Shown here: piece by piece, positions 51,328 to 59,516 of the stretch
Position numbering within the stretch: position 1 is the stretch's first letter
Layout of the letters: every line of letters begins with the position of its first letter
Source of the DNA: Deltaproteobacteria bacterium
GTDB taxonomy: Bacteria > Desulfobacterota > Desulfobaccia > Desulfobaccales > 0-14-0-80-60-11
Assembly (NCBI GenBank): GCA_030018495.1
Contig: JASEFS010000005.1
Location: 75,153-139,152, forward strand
Direction: 5' to 3'
Length of the DNA: 64,000 nucleotides
The notes under the pieces: model-generated
The model's database searches: none
What the model was told of the DNA's origin: nothing
What the model saw: only the letters and a program-made list of their open reading frames with translations
Made by a program: the position numbers and the translations under genes

Positions 51328-51359
51328 AATATAAACCCCGTACCATGGTACGGAGTCAA
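51328..51359 (-). promoter_or_regulatory. MerR-type promoter and operator
   Basis: On the minus strand: -35 TTGACT (51359-51354), a 20-base spacer holding the palindrome CCGTAC-CATG-GTACGG (51338-51353), and -10 TATATT (51333-51328). The long 19-20 base spacer and CCGTAC/GTACGG half-sites are those of mercury MerR promoters. The start codon at 51321 lies close to the expected transcript start, so the mRNA leader is very short. Confidence 0.8.
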
Positions 51360-51722
51360 GAGGAGGTAAAAATATTCTTTCCTGGTTGAGACAGCGTTAG
51401 GAACTTTTCGTCCCGTTCTCAAGTGCAACTTGGGAACGAGCCATTCAGAAAAATCTGCTGACGGGGGATGATTGCCCTGCAAGCTGCATCCGGGCGCCAT
51501 TAAATCTCGGGCGACAAAGTATTGTAAGGTGCGCACCGCGCACCAATAAAAGCCCAGGCGACCAAAACGGTGCGTAGTGCGCACCCTGCTGCTTAAGTTA
51601 AGCAGAAATGCTCCCTGATTTGCATGTCATGGGGTGCTGATGCAGGCCATTGTCCTGTAAGAATGGTTCATGATATGATAACTGCTTAGATCACAAGCAT
51701 GATGAAAATATAAGGAGAAAAC
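51360..51722. other. Intergenic region with repeat remnants
   Basis: Contains a single diverged palindrome of the CCCAAG/CTTGGG family (about 51414-51440) and an inverted repeat GGTGCGCAC...GTGCGCACC (about 51529-51585). The aminopeptidase promoter should lie near its right end (AAGGAGAAAA ribosome site before 51723). No gene is supported. Confidence 0.5.
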
Positions 51723-53144
51723 GTGACCGAAGTGCCTGAAAAAGACGAACTGGAACAGTTGCGCGAGCGCCTCATGGTCACCCCCAAGCTGGTGTGGGAC
51801 CAGGTGGACGCGGCGGAGCGGGAGGCCATCCTGGCTTATGCCGAGCGCTATAAGGCTTTTCTGGATACGGCCAAAACCGAACGGGAGGCGGTTCAGGAAA
51901 TCGAGCGCCAGGCCAGGGCCGCGGGCTTCGCGGACCTGCGCGCTAATGAGCCCGGCGACCGGTGTTTCTATAACTACAAAGGCAAGGTCATCGCCTTGGT
52001 GGTCAGGGGCCGCCGTCCTCTGACCGACGGCATCCGCATGGTGGCGGCCCACATCGACTCGCCCCGCCTGGACCTGAAGCAATACCCCCTCTATGAAGAT
52101 ACGGACATGGTATTTCTGAAGACTCATTACTACGGGGGCATCAAGAAATACCAGTGGCTGGCCCGGCCCCTGGCCATCCACGGCGTGGTCCTCAAGGCCG
52201 ACGGCAGCCGGGTGGAGCTCAGGGTAGGTGAAGACCCCCGCGATCCGGTGTTCACCGTGCTGGACCTTCTGCCGCACCTGGCCCGCAAGACCCAGATGGA
52301 AAAGAAAGTCTCCGAGGCCTTTGAAGGGGAAAAGCTGAACGTGCTGGTAGGGGCGCTGCCCCTGGGCAACAAGGACACCAAGGAGCGCTTCAAGCTCTAT
52401 CTCCTGAAATTCCTGGAAGATACCTACGGCATCCGGGAAGAGGACCTGGTCTCCGCGGAACTGGAGATAGTGCCGGCGGGGCCCGCCCGGGACCTGGGGT
52501 GGGACCGCAGCTTGGTGGCGGCCTACGGCCAGGACGACCGGTCCTGCGTCTATCCGGCTCTGGAATCAATCTTGCAGATCGATCAACCGGAGCATACCTG
52601 CATGGCCTTGTTCTACGACAAGGAGGAAGTGGGCTCGGACGGCAATACCAGCGCCAAGAGTTGCTTGTTGGAAGAAATTGTCGAGTTGCTCCTGGAAAGA
52701 GCCGGAGAGCCGCCTCAGGCCCGGCGCCGGGTGCTCATGGCCTCCCGGGCCATTTCCGGAGACGTCAACGGGGCTTTGGACCCGGACTATCCCGAGGTCC
52801 ATGAAAAGCGCAACGCCGCCAAGCTGGGGTACGGGGTCTGCCTCACCAAGTTCACCGGCCACGGCGGCAAATATACGGCCAATGACGCCAACGCCGAGTA
52901 CCTGGCGTGGCTGAGAAAGATTTTCAATGAAGCTGGGGTGGTGTGGCAGGCCGCGCACCTGGGCAAAGTGGACGAAGGCGGCGGCGGCACCATCGCCAAG
53001 TACCTGGCGGTGCACGGCATTGAAATCATCGACAGCGGCCCGCCGGTGCTCTCCATGCATTCGCCCTTCGAGGTGGCCAGCAAGGCGGACCTCTATATGA
53101 CGTTTAAGGCCTTCCGGACCTTTTTCACCGCGCCGGGGCAATAA
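51723..53144 (+). CDS. M18-family aminopeptidase
   Basis: A 473-residue metallo-aminopeptidase of the M18 (aspartyl aminopeptidase) family. Metal-ligand regions are visible: AAHIDSPRLDLK, GQDDRSC, YDKEEVGSDGNTS and the C-terminal LSMHSPFEVASKADLY. The enzymes remove N-terminal residues, often acidic ones, from peptides in the cytoplasm using two metal ions. Start GTG 51723 (AGGAGAAAA upstream) begins TEVPEKDE. Single gene; a heptamer repeat array begins four bases after the stop. Confidence 0.88.
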   Translation: MTEVPEKDELEQLRERLMVTPKLVWDQVDAAEREAILAYAERYKAFLDTAKTEREAVQEIERQARAAGFADLRANEPGDRCFYNYKGKVIALVVRGRRPLTDGIRMVAAHIDSPRLDLKQYPLYEDTDMVFLKTHYYGGIKKYQWLARPLAIHGVVLKADGSRVELRVGEDPRDPVFTVLDLLPHLARKTQMEKKVSEAFEGEKLNVLVGALPLGNKDTKERFKLYLLKFLEDTYGIREEDLVSAELEIVPAGPARDLGWDRSLVAAYGQDDRSCVYPALESILQIDQPEHTCMALFYDKEEVGSDGNTSAKSCLLEEIVELLLERAGEPPQARRRVLMASRAISGDVNGALDPDYPEVHEKRNAAKLGYGVCLTKFTGHGGKYTANDANAEYLAWLRKIFNEAGVVWQAAHLGKVDEGGGGTIAKYLAVHGIEIIDSGPPVLSMHSPFEVASKADLYMTFKAFRTFFTAPGQ

Positions 53145-53147
53145 AGA

Positions 53148-53422
53148 CAGTTTTCGGTTTTCGGTTTTCAGTTTTCAGTTTATATTTAAAGGGCGGAATT
53201 TGTTTTGCGGGAAGGGGACCAGGGGTCTTAAATTCTTGTCTCCACTCCAACCCCCGTATCGGGAGCACAGGCTTCCAGCCTGTGCTTCACCGGCAAGATG
53301 CCTGGGTTCCCGAATGCACAAGGGTTTATGCAATTTTGACAATAGCGGCGGCCAGGGCCGCCCCAGCGGATTAAAGAAGTTTTACAAGTAACGAACACCG
53401 AAAACCGAAAACCGAAAACGGT
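53148..53422. repeat. Cassette bounded by inverted heptanucleotide arrays
   Basis: GTTTTCG/GTTTTCA units at 53148-53181 and their inverse (CCGAAAA units) at 53394-53422 bound about 210 bases. The interior has the short palindrome ACAGGCTTCCAGCCTGT (53269-53285) and no supported gene. The left array starts four bases after the aminopeptidase stop; the right one ends eight bases before the next gene. Confidence 0.75.
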
Positions 53423-53429
53423 AGTTAAA

Positions 53430-54008
53430 ATGGGCAAGTTCTTTTCACGCTTCAAATTTAAGGAGCCGGACCCGACGAACGTCTCCTTCGGCAATATTTC
53501 CAGCTTTTACGGTCTGCTCATCTTTCTCATCACCATCCCCTTCGTCCTCATCGTGGCCCTGGTATGGCTCACCGGCATCCTGGGCTTCAACGCCTATATT
53601 TTTGCCGGCTTTGCAGTGTTGCTGGGTATCGCAATCTGGCGCCTCTACAGAGGCTGGGGGCGTTTCAAGCAGCGGCTGGCCGCGCAGGGGAGCGACTTTC
53701 AGGACATGGTGCGGGAGGCCACGGCCAGCGGCAAGGACGTGGAAATTTCCCTGTTGAGCGGCGTCCTGACCCTGCGCTATAAAGGCCAAGGCAACTGGCC
53801 CGACGCCTTGCCTCAGGCTTCGGCGCCCCTGGCCTTGGAAGGCCCGACGCATATAGCCGCAGAGGCCGTCGAAGTAAACACCGCGCTTCCTCCGGAGCGC
53901 ATCCGGGAGGAACTGGCGGAGTTTCTGCGCCTCAAGGACGAAGGCGTTATCACCGCGGAGGAGTTCGACCGCATCAAAGCGGGCCTCCTGGAGAGGATGT
54001 CCGCTTAA
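53430..54008 (+). CDS. Membrane protein with C-terminal SHOCT domain
   Basis: A 192-residue protein with two transmembrane helices (about residues 27-48 and 53-70), a soluble region of about 90 residues without a known motif, and a C-terminal SHOCT motif (IREELAEFLRLKDEGVITAEEFDRIKAGLL). SHOCT is a short oligomerisation or targeting motif; function unknown. Start ATG lies just inside the edge of a repeat cassette with no strong ribosome site. A clear terminator follows. Confidence 0.7.
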   Translation: MGKFFSRFKFKEPDPTNVSFGNISSFYGLLIFLITIPFVLIVALVWLTGILGFNAYIFAGFAVLLGIAIWRLYRGWGRFKQRLAAQGSDFQDMVREATASGKDVEISLLSGVLTLRYKGQGNWPDALPQASAPLALEGPTHIAAEAVEVNTALPPERIREELAEFLRLKDEGVITAEEFDRIKAGLLERMSA

Positions 54009-54035
54009 GTCAGCAGAAATTAAAATTTAAAAAAT

Positions 54036-54070
54036 GGAAAGGCAGGTTTGCGCCTGCCTTTTTGTTTTTT
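54036..54070 (+). terminator. Rho-independent terminator
   Basis: Stem AAAGGCAGG / CCTGCCTTT (54038-54046 with 54053-54061), six-base loop, and the T-rich tail TTTTTGTTTTTT. Ends the SHOCT gene transcript. Confidence 0.9.
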
Positions 54071-54122
54071 CGGCGTGTTTCAATTGAGGCCGATGTCCTC
54101 TGTGGGACAGGGGCTGCTGCCT

Positions 54123-54305
54123 CTAAGCCTTGGGACCGCCCCCTTTGAGGAGCTCCCAAACGGGCAGCGCGGCCAGGCCGCCGGCCACCCCGGCGAGATA
54201 GCTCGGGACAATGGTGTTAAAAATCCTGGTCCAAATGAGCCCGAAGATGTAGCTGGCGGCCAGCATGGCCACCAGGGTGATGAGCAGCCTGTTTCTAAAG
54301 GACAT
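54123..54305 (-). CDS. Small two-helix membrane protein
   Basis: A 60-residue protein with two hydrophobic segments (about 6-25 and 34-52) and a short Gly-rich C-terminus (KGGGPKA). The ATG at 54305 has GGAGG six bases upstream, which decides this start over a longer reading. No family recognised. Single gene facing the SHOCT terminator. Confidence 0.6.
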   Translation of the reverse strand: MSFRNRLLITLVAMLAASYIFGLIWTRIFNTIVPSYLAGVAGGLAALPVWELLKGGGPKA

Positions 54306-54617
54306 GAATAACCTCCGATCTTCGAAAGCGCCCGCAAGAGACAATTTCCTGAATAAAACGTAATCTGGTTTAAAGGTAACCATCCCTGCTGAAGAAGGTA
54401 GATTCAGGCAGTAAAAATCTTCGGGACGTCGGCGACGAAGGCCTTTGTAGCGAGGCGGTTAAGTACTGTAGCGGCATGATTTATCACGCCTTGTTTAGGG
54501 CGCCAGAATGGCGCCCCGGGAAGAAAATCACGGTTGTCATGGATTCGTAAGTCTGTTTGGGTGTCGGGTTGGCTTGCAGAATTGATTTGTAGTTTAGGAA
54601 CCGCTTAGGCGGGCTCT
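54306..54617. other. Intergenic region with GTAG-CTAC type palindrome
   Basis: Positions 54468-54517 hold the repeat GTAGCGGCATGATTTATCACGCC followed by the palindrome GGGCGCCAGAATGGCGCCCC. The same type of element occurs at 62186-62237. The rest shows no gene. Confidence 0.55.
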
Positions 54618-55253
54618 TCAGTCTCCGGGGTTCGCTGCGTCCGCGGCGATTTCTTCGTCGCCCAGGGCGAAAGCCGGGCCTCCGCTGAGGGCCGAGCTAT
54701 CCCAGAAGTCCTTGCGGTAGCGGTAATAAATGTGCAGCCGGCTGAGCGCGGCGATAAGCTGCTTCAGGTCATCCTCCGGCAAGTCGTTGATGCATGACTG
54801 CAGAAACACGAGAAAAGCGGCGGGCAGGTAGAACCCCTCCTTCCCCAGGCTGGCCTTGAAATCCAGGCGAAAGCTGCCGTCTTGAATTTGATAAAAATCC
54901 GCCTGGTAGGTTCTCAAAGGCGGCTCCTGGTTGGGGGCCTGGCCCAGGTGCACCGCGCCCAGGGGAAGCTGAGGCCGCTTCACGGCTCCATCCTCCGTCA
55001 GGACCAGGTCATGCACCTTGTCCAGAAAAGACATGAGTTCTTTGGCCACCCGGGTTTCGTTCAATTCCGCCAGTTCAAAAAGGATGCGGGCATAGAAGTG
55101 GAGGGCCAGAATAACGATGTCGCTTCCCATATCCTGGCTCTGATACCAGAGGGTCTGCGGGGCGGCCAGGTCTTTGGCGAAAAAGTCAACCCGCATCGTC
55201 GACTTATGAATGACGCGTTCTCGGGCAAATTTCGAGAAGAGACGTTTGAGCAT
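54618..55253 (-). CDS. Conserved-looking soluble protein, function unknown
   Basis: A 211-residue mostly helical protein starting MLKRLFSKFARERVIHKS. It has no signal peptide, membrane segment or cysteine motif. ATG 55253 is preferred (AAGGTC upstream) over a TTG six codons earlier that would overlap the preceding gene. It begins ten bases after the DUF3426 gene stop, so the two form an operon. I do not recognise a family. Confidence 0.6.
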   Translation of the reverse strand: MLKRLFSKFARERVIHKSTMRVDFFAKDLAAPQTLWYQSQDMGSDIVILALHFYARILFELAELNETRVAKELMSFLDKVHDLVLTEDGAVKRPQLPLGAVHLGQAPNQEPPLRTYQADFYQIQDGSFRLDFKASLGKEGFYLPAAFLVFLQSCINDLPEDDLKQLIAALSRLHIYYRYRKDFWDSSALSGGPAFALGDEEIAADAANPGD

Positions 55254-55263
55254 GTGCTGACCT

Positions 55264-56178
55264 TTATTCAACGGGGACTCGGGGCCCGTCCACCACAGTG
55301 ATATTAAATCCGAACCGGGCCTCGGCCAAATTATCGGGCACCCCGAACAACACTGCGGTAAAAGGCTGCGACGCGCCGGCTTTAATAACCTTCACACCCT
55401 GCCGCCCCCCGGGGGTGGCCAGCCAGCGCTTGATTTCCTCAGGATCATTGTGCAGCAGCTCCTCATCCGTTATAGCGGTGCCGCCGTAGAACAGGATTTC
55501 CTGCACCGGCTGATTCATCGGATCAACCAGCGAAGCTTTGAGTCTGATGGGACCTCGAGGTTCGCCGGTAAGATTTTTTACCTCTCCCTGGATGACCAGA
55601 AGCTGGCCGCCGGTGACGTTCACCAGCTCCTGATAGCGGGCGTCATGGAGCGTCACCACCAGGTTCCTGAGCCCCTCGGGGGCAGCCTGGGGCAGGGGCG
55701 GGGCCAATTTTCTGGATCCCCCCGCGAGTGCCTCGGCGTCTGAAAGAGTTTCCCCCCTTTTATCAAGGTACCATAATGCGATAAGGGCTAGCAAGAGCCC
55801 CAAGAGGCAGCCGCTCATTATCGCAAAAAATATGGCGCGACCGGGTTTTTTTGGCTTTTCCATGCGGGCTTCGGGAACGGGAGATACGGGTTCGCCGGCC
55901 AACAAATTCTCCTCGGCCGGGGTAAACGGAGCCGAAAATTCTTCTGCCGCCGGTTCGGGCTCCGACTTGAGGGGCGGCTCCGGAGGGAGAATGTCCTGGG
56001 AAAAGGGCCTGTCTTTTGTCGCCGGCGTTTCTTCTCCCGCTTGCCGCAGACCCTGGCCTTCGGCATCAACGGTAAAGACGTGCTGACAGCGGGAACAACG
56101 CACTTTGACAGTATCCCCGGTTATGAGGCTGTCATCCAGATTGAACCTGGTGCCGCACTGCCCACAAGTAATTATCAT
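55264..56178 (-). CDS. Zinc-ribbon and DUF3426 membrane protein
   Basis: A 304-residue protein. The N-terminus is an MJ0042-type zinc finger (CGQCGTRFNLDDSLITGDTVKVRCSRC), a long acidic/Pro-rich linker follows (residues about 40-110), one transmembrane helix (about 118-138), and an extracytoplasmic C-terminal DUF3426 domain (LVVTLHDARYQ..VTGGQLLVIQGEVKN). The arrangement, cytoplasmic finger plus outside domain, is usual for the family in deltaproteobacteria. Function unknown; forms a two-gene unit with the following helical protein. Confidence 0.8.
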   Translation of the reverse strand: MIITCGQCGTRFNLDDSLITGDTVKVRCSRCQHVFTVDAEGQGLRQAGEETPATKDRPFSQDILPPEPPLKSEPEPAAEEFSAPFTPAEENLLAGEPVSPVPEARMEKPKKPGRAIFFAIMSGCLLGLLLALIALWYLDKRGETLSDAEALAGGSRKLAPPLPQAAPEGLRNLVVTLHDARYQELVNVTGGQLLVIQGEVKNLTGEPRGPIRLKASLVDPMNQPVQEILFYGGTAITDEELLHNDPEEIKRWLATPGGRQGVKVIKAGASQPFTAVLFGVPDNLAEARFGFNITVVDGPRVPVE

Positions 56179-56562
56179 AAGAATAACTATTTGAAATTAT
56201 TAATTAATCTAAACTATTTTATGTTACCTCAAACTGAACCAAGAGGAAAGCTTATTTTTTCTCCGGGAGAAATAAACGGTGGCGGGAAAGCGGAGAGCGA
56301 TTTAAGAAGCCGGGAGCAGCCGGGAAGCTCTCGAACCCCCCGCATTTTCTGGTTTACAGGATCGGGAAGATTTTTTATAAATATTAATTGAGGTCTTTTA
56401 AGCGGCCATACAGCATTAGATAAAAGGATATTAAGGGCTGAGGCGCTTTAAGGCAATTTAAGAAAAGGAACTGGCGTTACGAATCATAAAAAAAGCCGGT
56501 CCTGCATGGCTAAGGTCGGCGGTCAGGTAATTTCGGAAGACGCCTTTTGAAAAAATTTGAGC
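56179..56562. other. Divergent intergenic region
   Basis: 384 bases between the divergent DUF3426 and dnaJ-like genes, AT-rich at 56180-56225 and 56370-56400. Promoters for both directions are expected. No gene supported. Confidence 0.4.
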
Positions 56563-57591
56563 ATGAATGCGTGGGAAGGCTACCGCATATTAGAAGTTTC
56601 ACCCAGGGCCAGTTGGGAGGAAATCCGCAGCCGGTTCCGGGCCTTGGTTTGCGCCTGCCATCCGGACCGGCATCCCGACAATCCCGAGGCCGTCGCCCAA
56701 TTCCGGCGGGTGGTGGAGGCCTACGAAACCATCCGGGCGGCCCGGAGCCGTTCCCGCAGACGGCGTCCGCAATACTACCGCACCGATTTCCGGGTAAAGG
56801 AAGAAGTCTTTGAAGAATTCTTCGGCATTTCCGCCGGCGCGGGGCAAACCGCCAGCACCGGTCCAGACTTCCGGTACGACCTGCGCATTCCCTTCATGGC
56901 GGCCATGCAGGGTTTGGAAACAACCATAAACGTGCCCAGGGTTCAATCCTGTCCGCAGTGCAGCAACACCGGACTGGAGCCGAGCAGCCAGCCATGTCCT
57001 GATTGCCAGGGCAGCGGCCGGCGCTCCCTGGGTCCCGGACTTTTGCGTTTGGGGCCGGCCTGTGGGCGCTGTCAGGGCACCGGCAGGTTGCTGAAGTACT
57101 CCTGCCTGGCCTGCCGGGGTACAGGCTATCAAAAAAAATCCCAGAGCTATTATGTCAAGATTCCGGCAGGGACGGAAGACGGAACCCGCCTGCGGTTCAT
57201 CGGTGAGGGCGGCAGGGGCATCGCCAACGGCCCGCCGGGCAATCTGGAAGTGGTAATTTCGGTGGAGCCCCATGCCTTTTTTACCAGGGTGGGCAGGGAC
57301 TTGCATTGTAAAGTGGAGATTTCTTTTGCCCAGGCAGCTCTCGGCGGCACCATCCAAGTGCCGACCCTGAACGGTTTCCGCTCCGTGTACCTGCCGCGGG
57401 GCACGCAGTCAGGCGAAGTCATCAGGTTCCGCGGCGCCGGAGCGCCCAAAGGGCCTGGCCATGCAGCCGGGGACCAAATCGTCGAAGTCGTTGTCACTAC
57501 GCCCGCCACCTTGAGCCCGGGACAGCGGCAGATTTTAGAGGAGTTTCAGCAGTCGGGGCGGGGGGAACTAAGCCTTGCAGCTCATGAATGA
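56563..57591 (+). CDS. DnaJ-family co-chaperone
   Basis: A 342-residue type I J-protein. The N-terminal J domain has the HPD motif in CHPDRHPDN; a Cys-rich central domain with four CxxCxxxG units (CPQCSNTG, CPDCQGSG, CGRCQGTG, CLACRGTG); and C-terminal substrate-binding beta domains (YVKIPAGTEDGTRLRFIGEGG). It stimulates DnaK. It is about 30 residues shorter than standard DnaJ and lacks the Gly/Phe-rich linker, so it is probably a specialised homologue rather than the main DnaJ. ATG 56563 is used; a TTG two codons earlier is open. No dnaK or grpE is adjacent. Confidence 0.88.
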   Translation: MNAWEGYRILEVSPRASWEEIRSRFRALVCACHPDRHPDNPEAVAQFRRVVEAYETIRAARSRSRRRRPQYYRTDFRVKEEVFEEFFGISAGAGQTASTGPDFRYDLRIPFMAAMQGLETTINVPRVQSCPQCSNTGLEPSSQPCPDCQGSGRRSLGPGLLRLGPACGRCQGTGRLLKYSCLACRGTGYQKKSQSYYVKIPAGTEDGTRLRFIGEGGRGIANGPPGNLEVVISVEPHAFFTRVGRDLHCKVEISFAQAALGGTIQVPTLNGFRSVYLPRGTQSGEVIRFRGAGAPKGPGHAAGDQIVEVVVTTPATLSPGQRQILEEFQQSGRGELSLAAHE

Positions 57592-58105
57592 ATTTACCCA
57601 CTTGGATGAACAGGGGCGGTTAACCATGGTGGAGGTGGGGGACAAGCCCGTCACCAAACGGGAGGCGGCGGCCTCCTGCCGCATCCTGGTGGGCCCGAAA
57701 ATCTTTCCCCTGCTTCTAAGCGGCGGGCTGCCCAAAGGCGACGTCTGGGCCGCGGCGCGCCTCGCAGGTATCATGGCGGCAAAACATACGGCCGGGCTCA
57801 TACCCTTGTGCCACCAACTGCCTTTAACCGGCGTAGACGTTGATTTCACCACCGAACCGGCCGATTTCGCGGTGGTCATCAAGTCCCGAGTCCGGACCGA
57901 GGCTCGCACCGGCGTGGAGATGGAAGCCTTGGTGGCTGCGGCCACCGCGGCCCTGACCATATACGATATGTGTAAAGCCGTGGATCGCGGCATGGTCATA
58001 CAAGATTTACTGCTGCTGGAAAAAAGCGGCGGCGCCAGCGGCGCTTACTTCCACAATTCGCCCTCTGAAAATCAGGACGGGCCACCGCGAGCCGACAATG
58101 GATAA
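57584..58105 (+). CDS. moaC: Cyclic pyranopterin monophosphate synthase MoaC
   Basis: A 173-residue MoaC: MVEVGDKPVTKREAAA, AGIMAAKHTAGLIPLCHQLPLTGVDVDF, RTGVEMEALVAAATAALTIYDMCKAVD and the catalytic lysine region. It converts 3',8-cyclo-GTP to cyclic pyranopterin monophosphate in molybdenum/tungsten cofactor synthesis. The gene overlaps the dnaJ end by eight bases and the dksA start by eight bases. Other moa genes are not in the window. The C-terminal 15 residues are unconserved. Confidence 0.95.
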   Translation: MNEFTHLDEQGRLTMVEVGDKPVTKREAAASCRILVGPKIFPLLLSGGLPKGDVWAAARLAGIMAAKHTAGLIPLCHQLPLTGVDVDFTTEPADFAVVIKSRVRTEARTGVEMEALVAAATAALTIYDMCKAVDRGMVIQDLLLLEKSGGASGAYFHNSPSENQDGPPRADNG

Positions 58106-58463
58106 GGAAAGCCTCGAATTCTTCCGCTCATTGCTGCACGAACGCCTGGAAGAGCTTATCGGCCAGGCCGAAGTCACCAGGTCCACCATGACCGGGGCCG
58201 GCGCCGCCCCGTTTCCGGATCCCACCGACCGCGCCACCCTGGAAACGGACCGCAATTTCACCCTTCGCATCAGGGATAGGGAACGCAAGCTCATTGCCAA
58301 GATCCGCGAGGCGATAGAACGGATTGAGGACGGCACTTACGGCATCTGCGAAATCTGCGGCGGCGACATTTCGGAGAAGCGCCTCCGGGCCCGCCCGGTG
58401 ACCACCATGTGCATTGCCTGCAAATCAAGGATGGAAGCCATAGAAAGAGCCAAAGGCGTCTAG
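58098..58463 (+). CDS. DksA/TraR-family zinc-finger protein
   Basis: A 121-residue protein of the DksA/TraR family: N-terminal coiled-coil helices with the DxxDxA-like tip (DPTDRATLETDRN) and a C-terminal four-cysteine zinc finger CEICGGDI...CIACKSRMEA. DksA-type proteins enter the secondary channel of RNA polymerase and work with ppGpp. It overlaps moaC and is followed 21 bases later by rlmN, so it is inside the dnaJ-moaC-dksA-rlmN run. Confidence 0.92.
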   Translation: MDKESLEFFRSLLHERLEELIGQAEVTRSTMTGAGAAPFPDPTDRATLETDRNFTLRIRDRERKLIAKIREAIERIEDGTYGICEICGGDISEKRLRARPVTTMCIACKSRMEAIERAKGV

Positions 58464-58484
58464 TCCCCTGTTTTTGTCCACCGC

Positions 58485-59516
58485 ATGCATTCTCCCCTCC
58501 TTGACTTGAAAGAGTTTACCCTGGAAGAACTGGAGCACCGCGTCCTGAGTTGGGGCCAGCCCCGGTTCCGGGCCCGGCAGCTCACCAAATGGCTTTACAA
58601 AGGCGCTCTGGACTTTGACGAAATGACCGATGTCAGCCGGGAGTTCCGCCAGGAACTGGCCGGACGGGCCTGCCTTAGCCGCCTCAAGTTGGACAAAGAG
58701 GAATTTTCGGCGGACGGCACCCGGAAGTTCCGCTGGCGGCTGGCTGACGGACACGCCATAGAATCCGTCCTCATTCCGGAAGAAGATCATCTCACCCTGT
58801 GCCTCTCCAGCCAGGCGGGTTGCGCCATGGGCTGCCGCTTTTGCCTCACCGCGCGGCAAGGTCTCAAGCGCAATCTCACAGCCAGTGAAATTGTCAATCA
58901 AATTCTGGGAGTAAAGGCGCGCCTGGGGCAGGACAAGCCGCTGAAAAACCTGGTGTTCATGGGAATGGGTGAGCCCCTGGCCAACTATGACGCGCTCATT
59001 CGCGCCCTCACCATCATTCAGGCTCCCTGGGGCCTGAATTTTTCGGCCCGCCGGGTGACGGTCTCCACCGTAGGCTTGGCCCCCCTCATACCACGTTTAG
59101 GCCGGGATGTCAGAGTCAACCTGACGGTTTCCCTGAATGCCGCGGACAATCACACCCGGGAGGCCATCATGCCCGTCAATCAGACATATTCTCTCGACGC
59201 GGTGTTGGCGGCCTGCCGGGCTTATCCGCTGCCCCGGCACCGGCGCATCACCTTTGCCTACGTGCTTCTGGCCGGGATCAACGACAGCCCGGCCCAGGCC
59301 CGGGAATTGGCCCGGTTGCTTAAGGGCTTCCGCGCCAAAATCAACTTAATTCCCTTCAATCCCCATCCGGACCTGCCATTCTCTGCGCCTGGGCCGGATC
59401 GGGTACTGATGTTCCAGGAAATTCTGCGGGAGGCCCATTACCCGGTCTTCATCCGGGAAAGCCGGGGCCGGGACATTGCCGCAGCCTGCGGCCAGTTGGT
59501 GGGGGAATTGCCTTAA
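58485..59516 (+). CDS. rlmN: Dual-specificity rRNA/tRNA methyltransferase RlmN
   Basis: A 343-residue radical SAM methylase: N-terminal helical domain (KEFTLEELEHRVLSWGQPRFRA), cluster motif CAMGCRFC, the MGMGEPLANYDA glycine-rich SAM region, and a C-terminal Cys at the end (AAACGQL) that forms the methyl-transfer intermediate. It methylates A2503 of 23S rRNA and A37 of some tRNAs. Last gene of its run; a heptamer repeat array begins three bases past the stop. Confidence 0.96.
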   Translation: MHSPLLDLKEFTLEELEHRVLSWGQPRFRARQLTKWLYKGALDFDEMTDVSREFRQELAGRACLSRLKLDKEEFSADGTRKFRWRLADGHAIESVLIPEEDHLTLCLSSQAGCAMGCRFCLTARQGLKRNLTASEIVNQILGVKARLGQDKPLKNLVFMGMGEPLANYDALIRALTIIQAPWGLNFSARRVTVSTVGLAPLIPRLGRDVRVNLTVSLNAADNHTREAIMPVNQTYSLDAVLAACRAYPLPRHRRITFAYVLLAGINDSPAQARELARLLKGFRAKINLIPFNPHPDLPFSAPGPDRVLMFQEILREAHYPVFIRESRGRDIAAACGQLVGELP

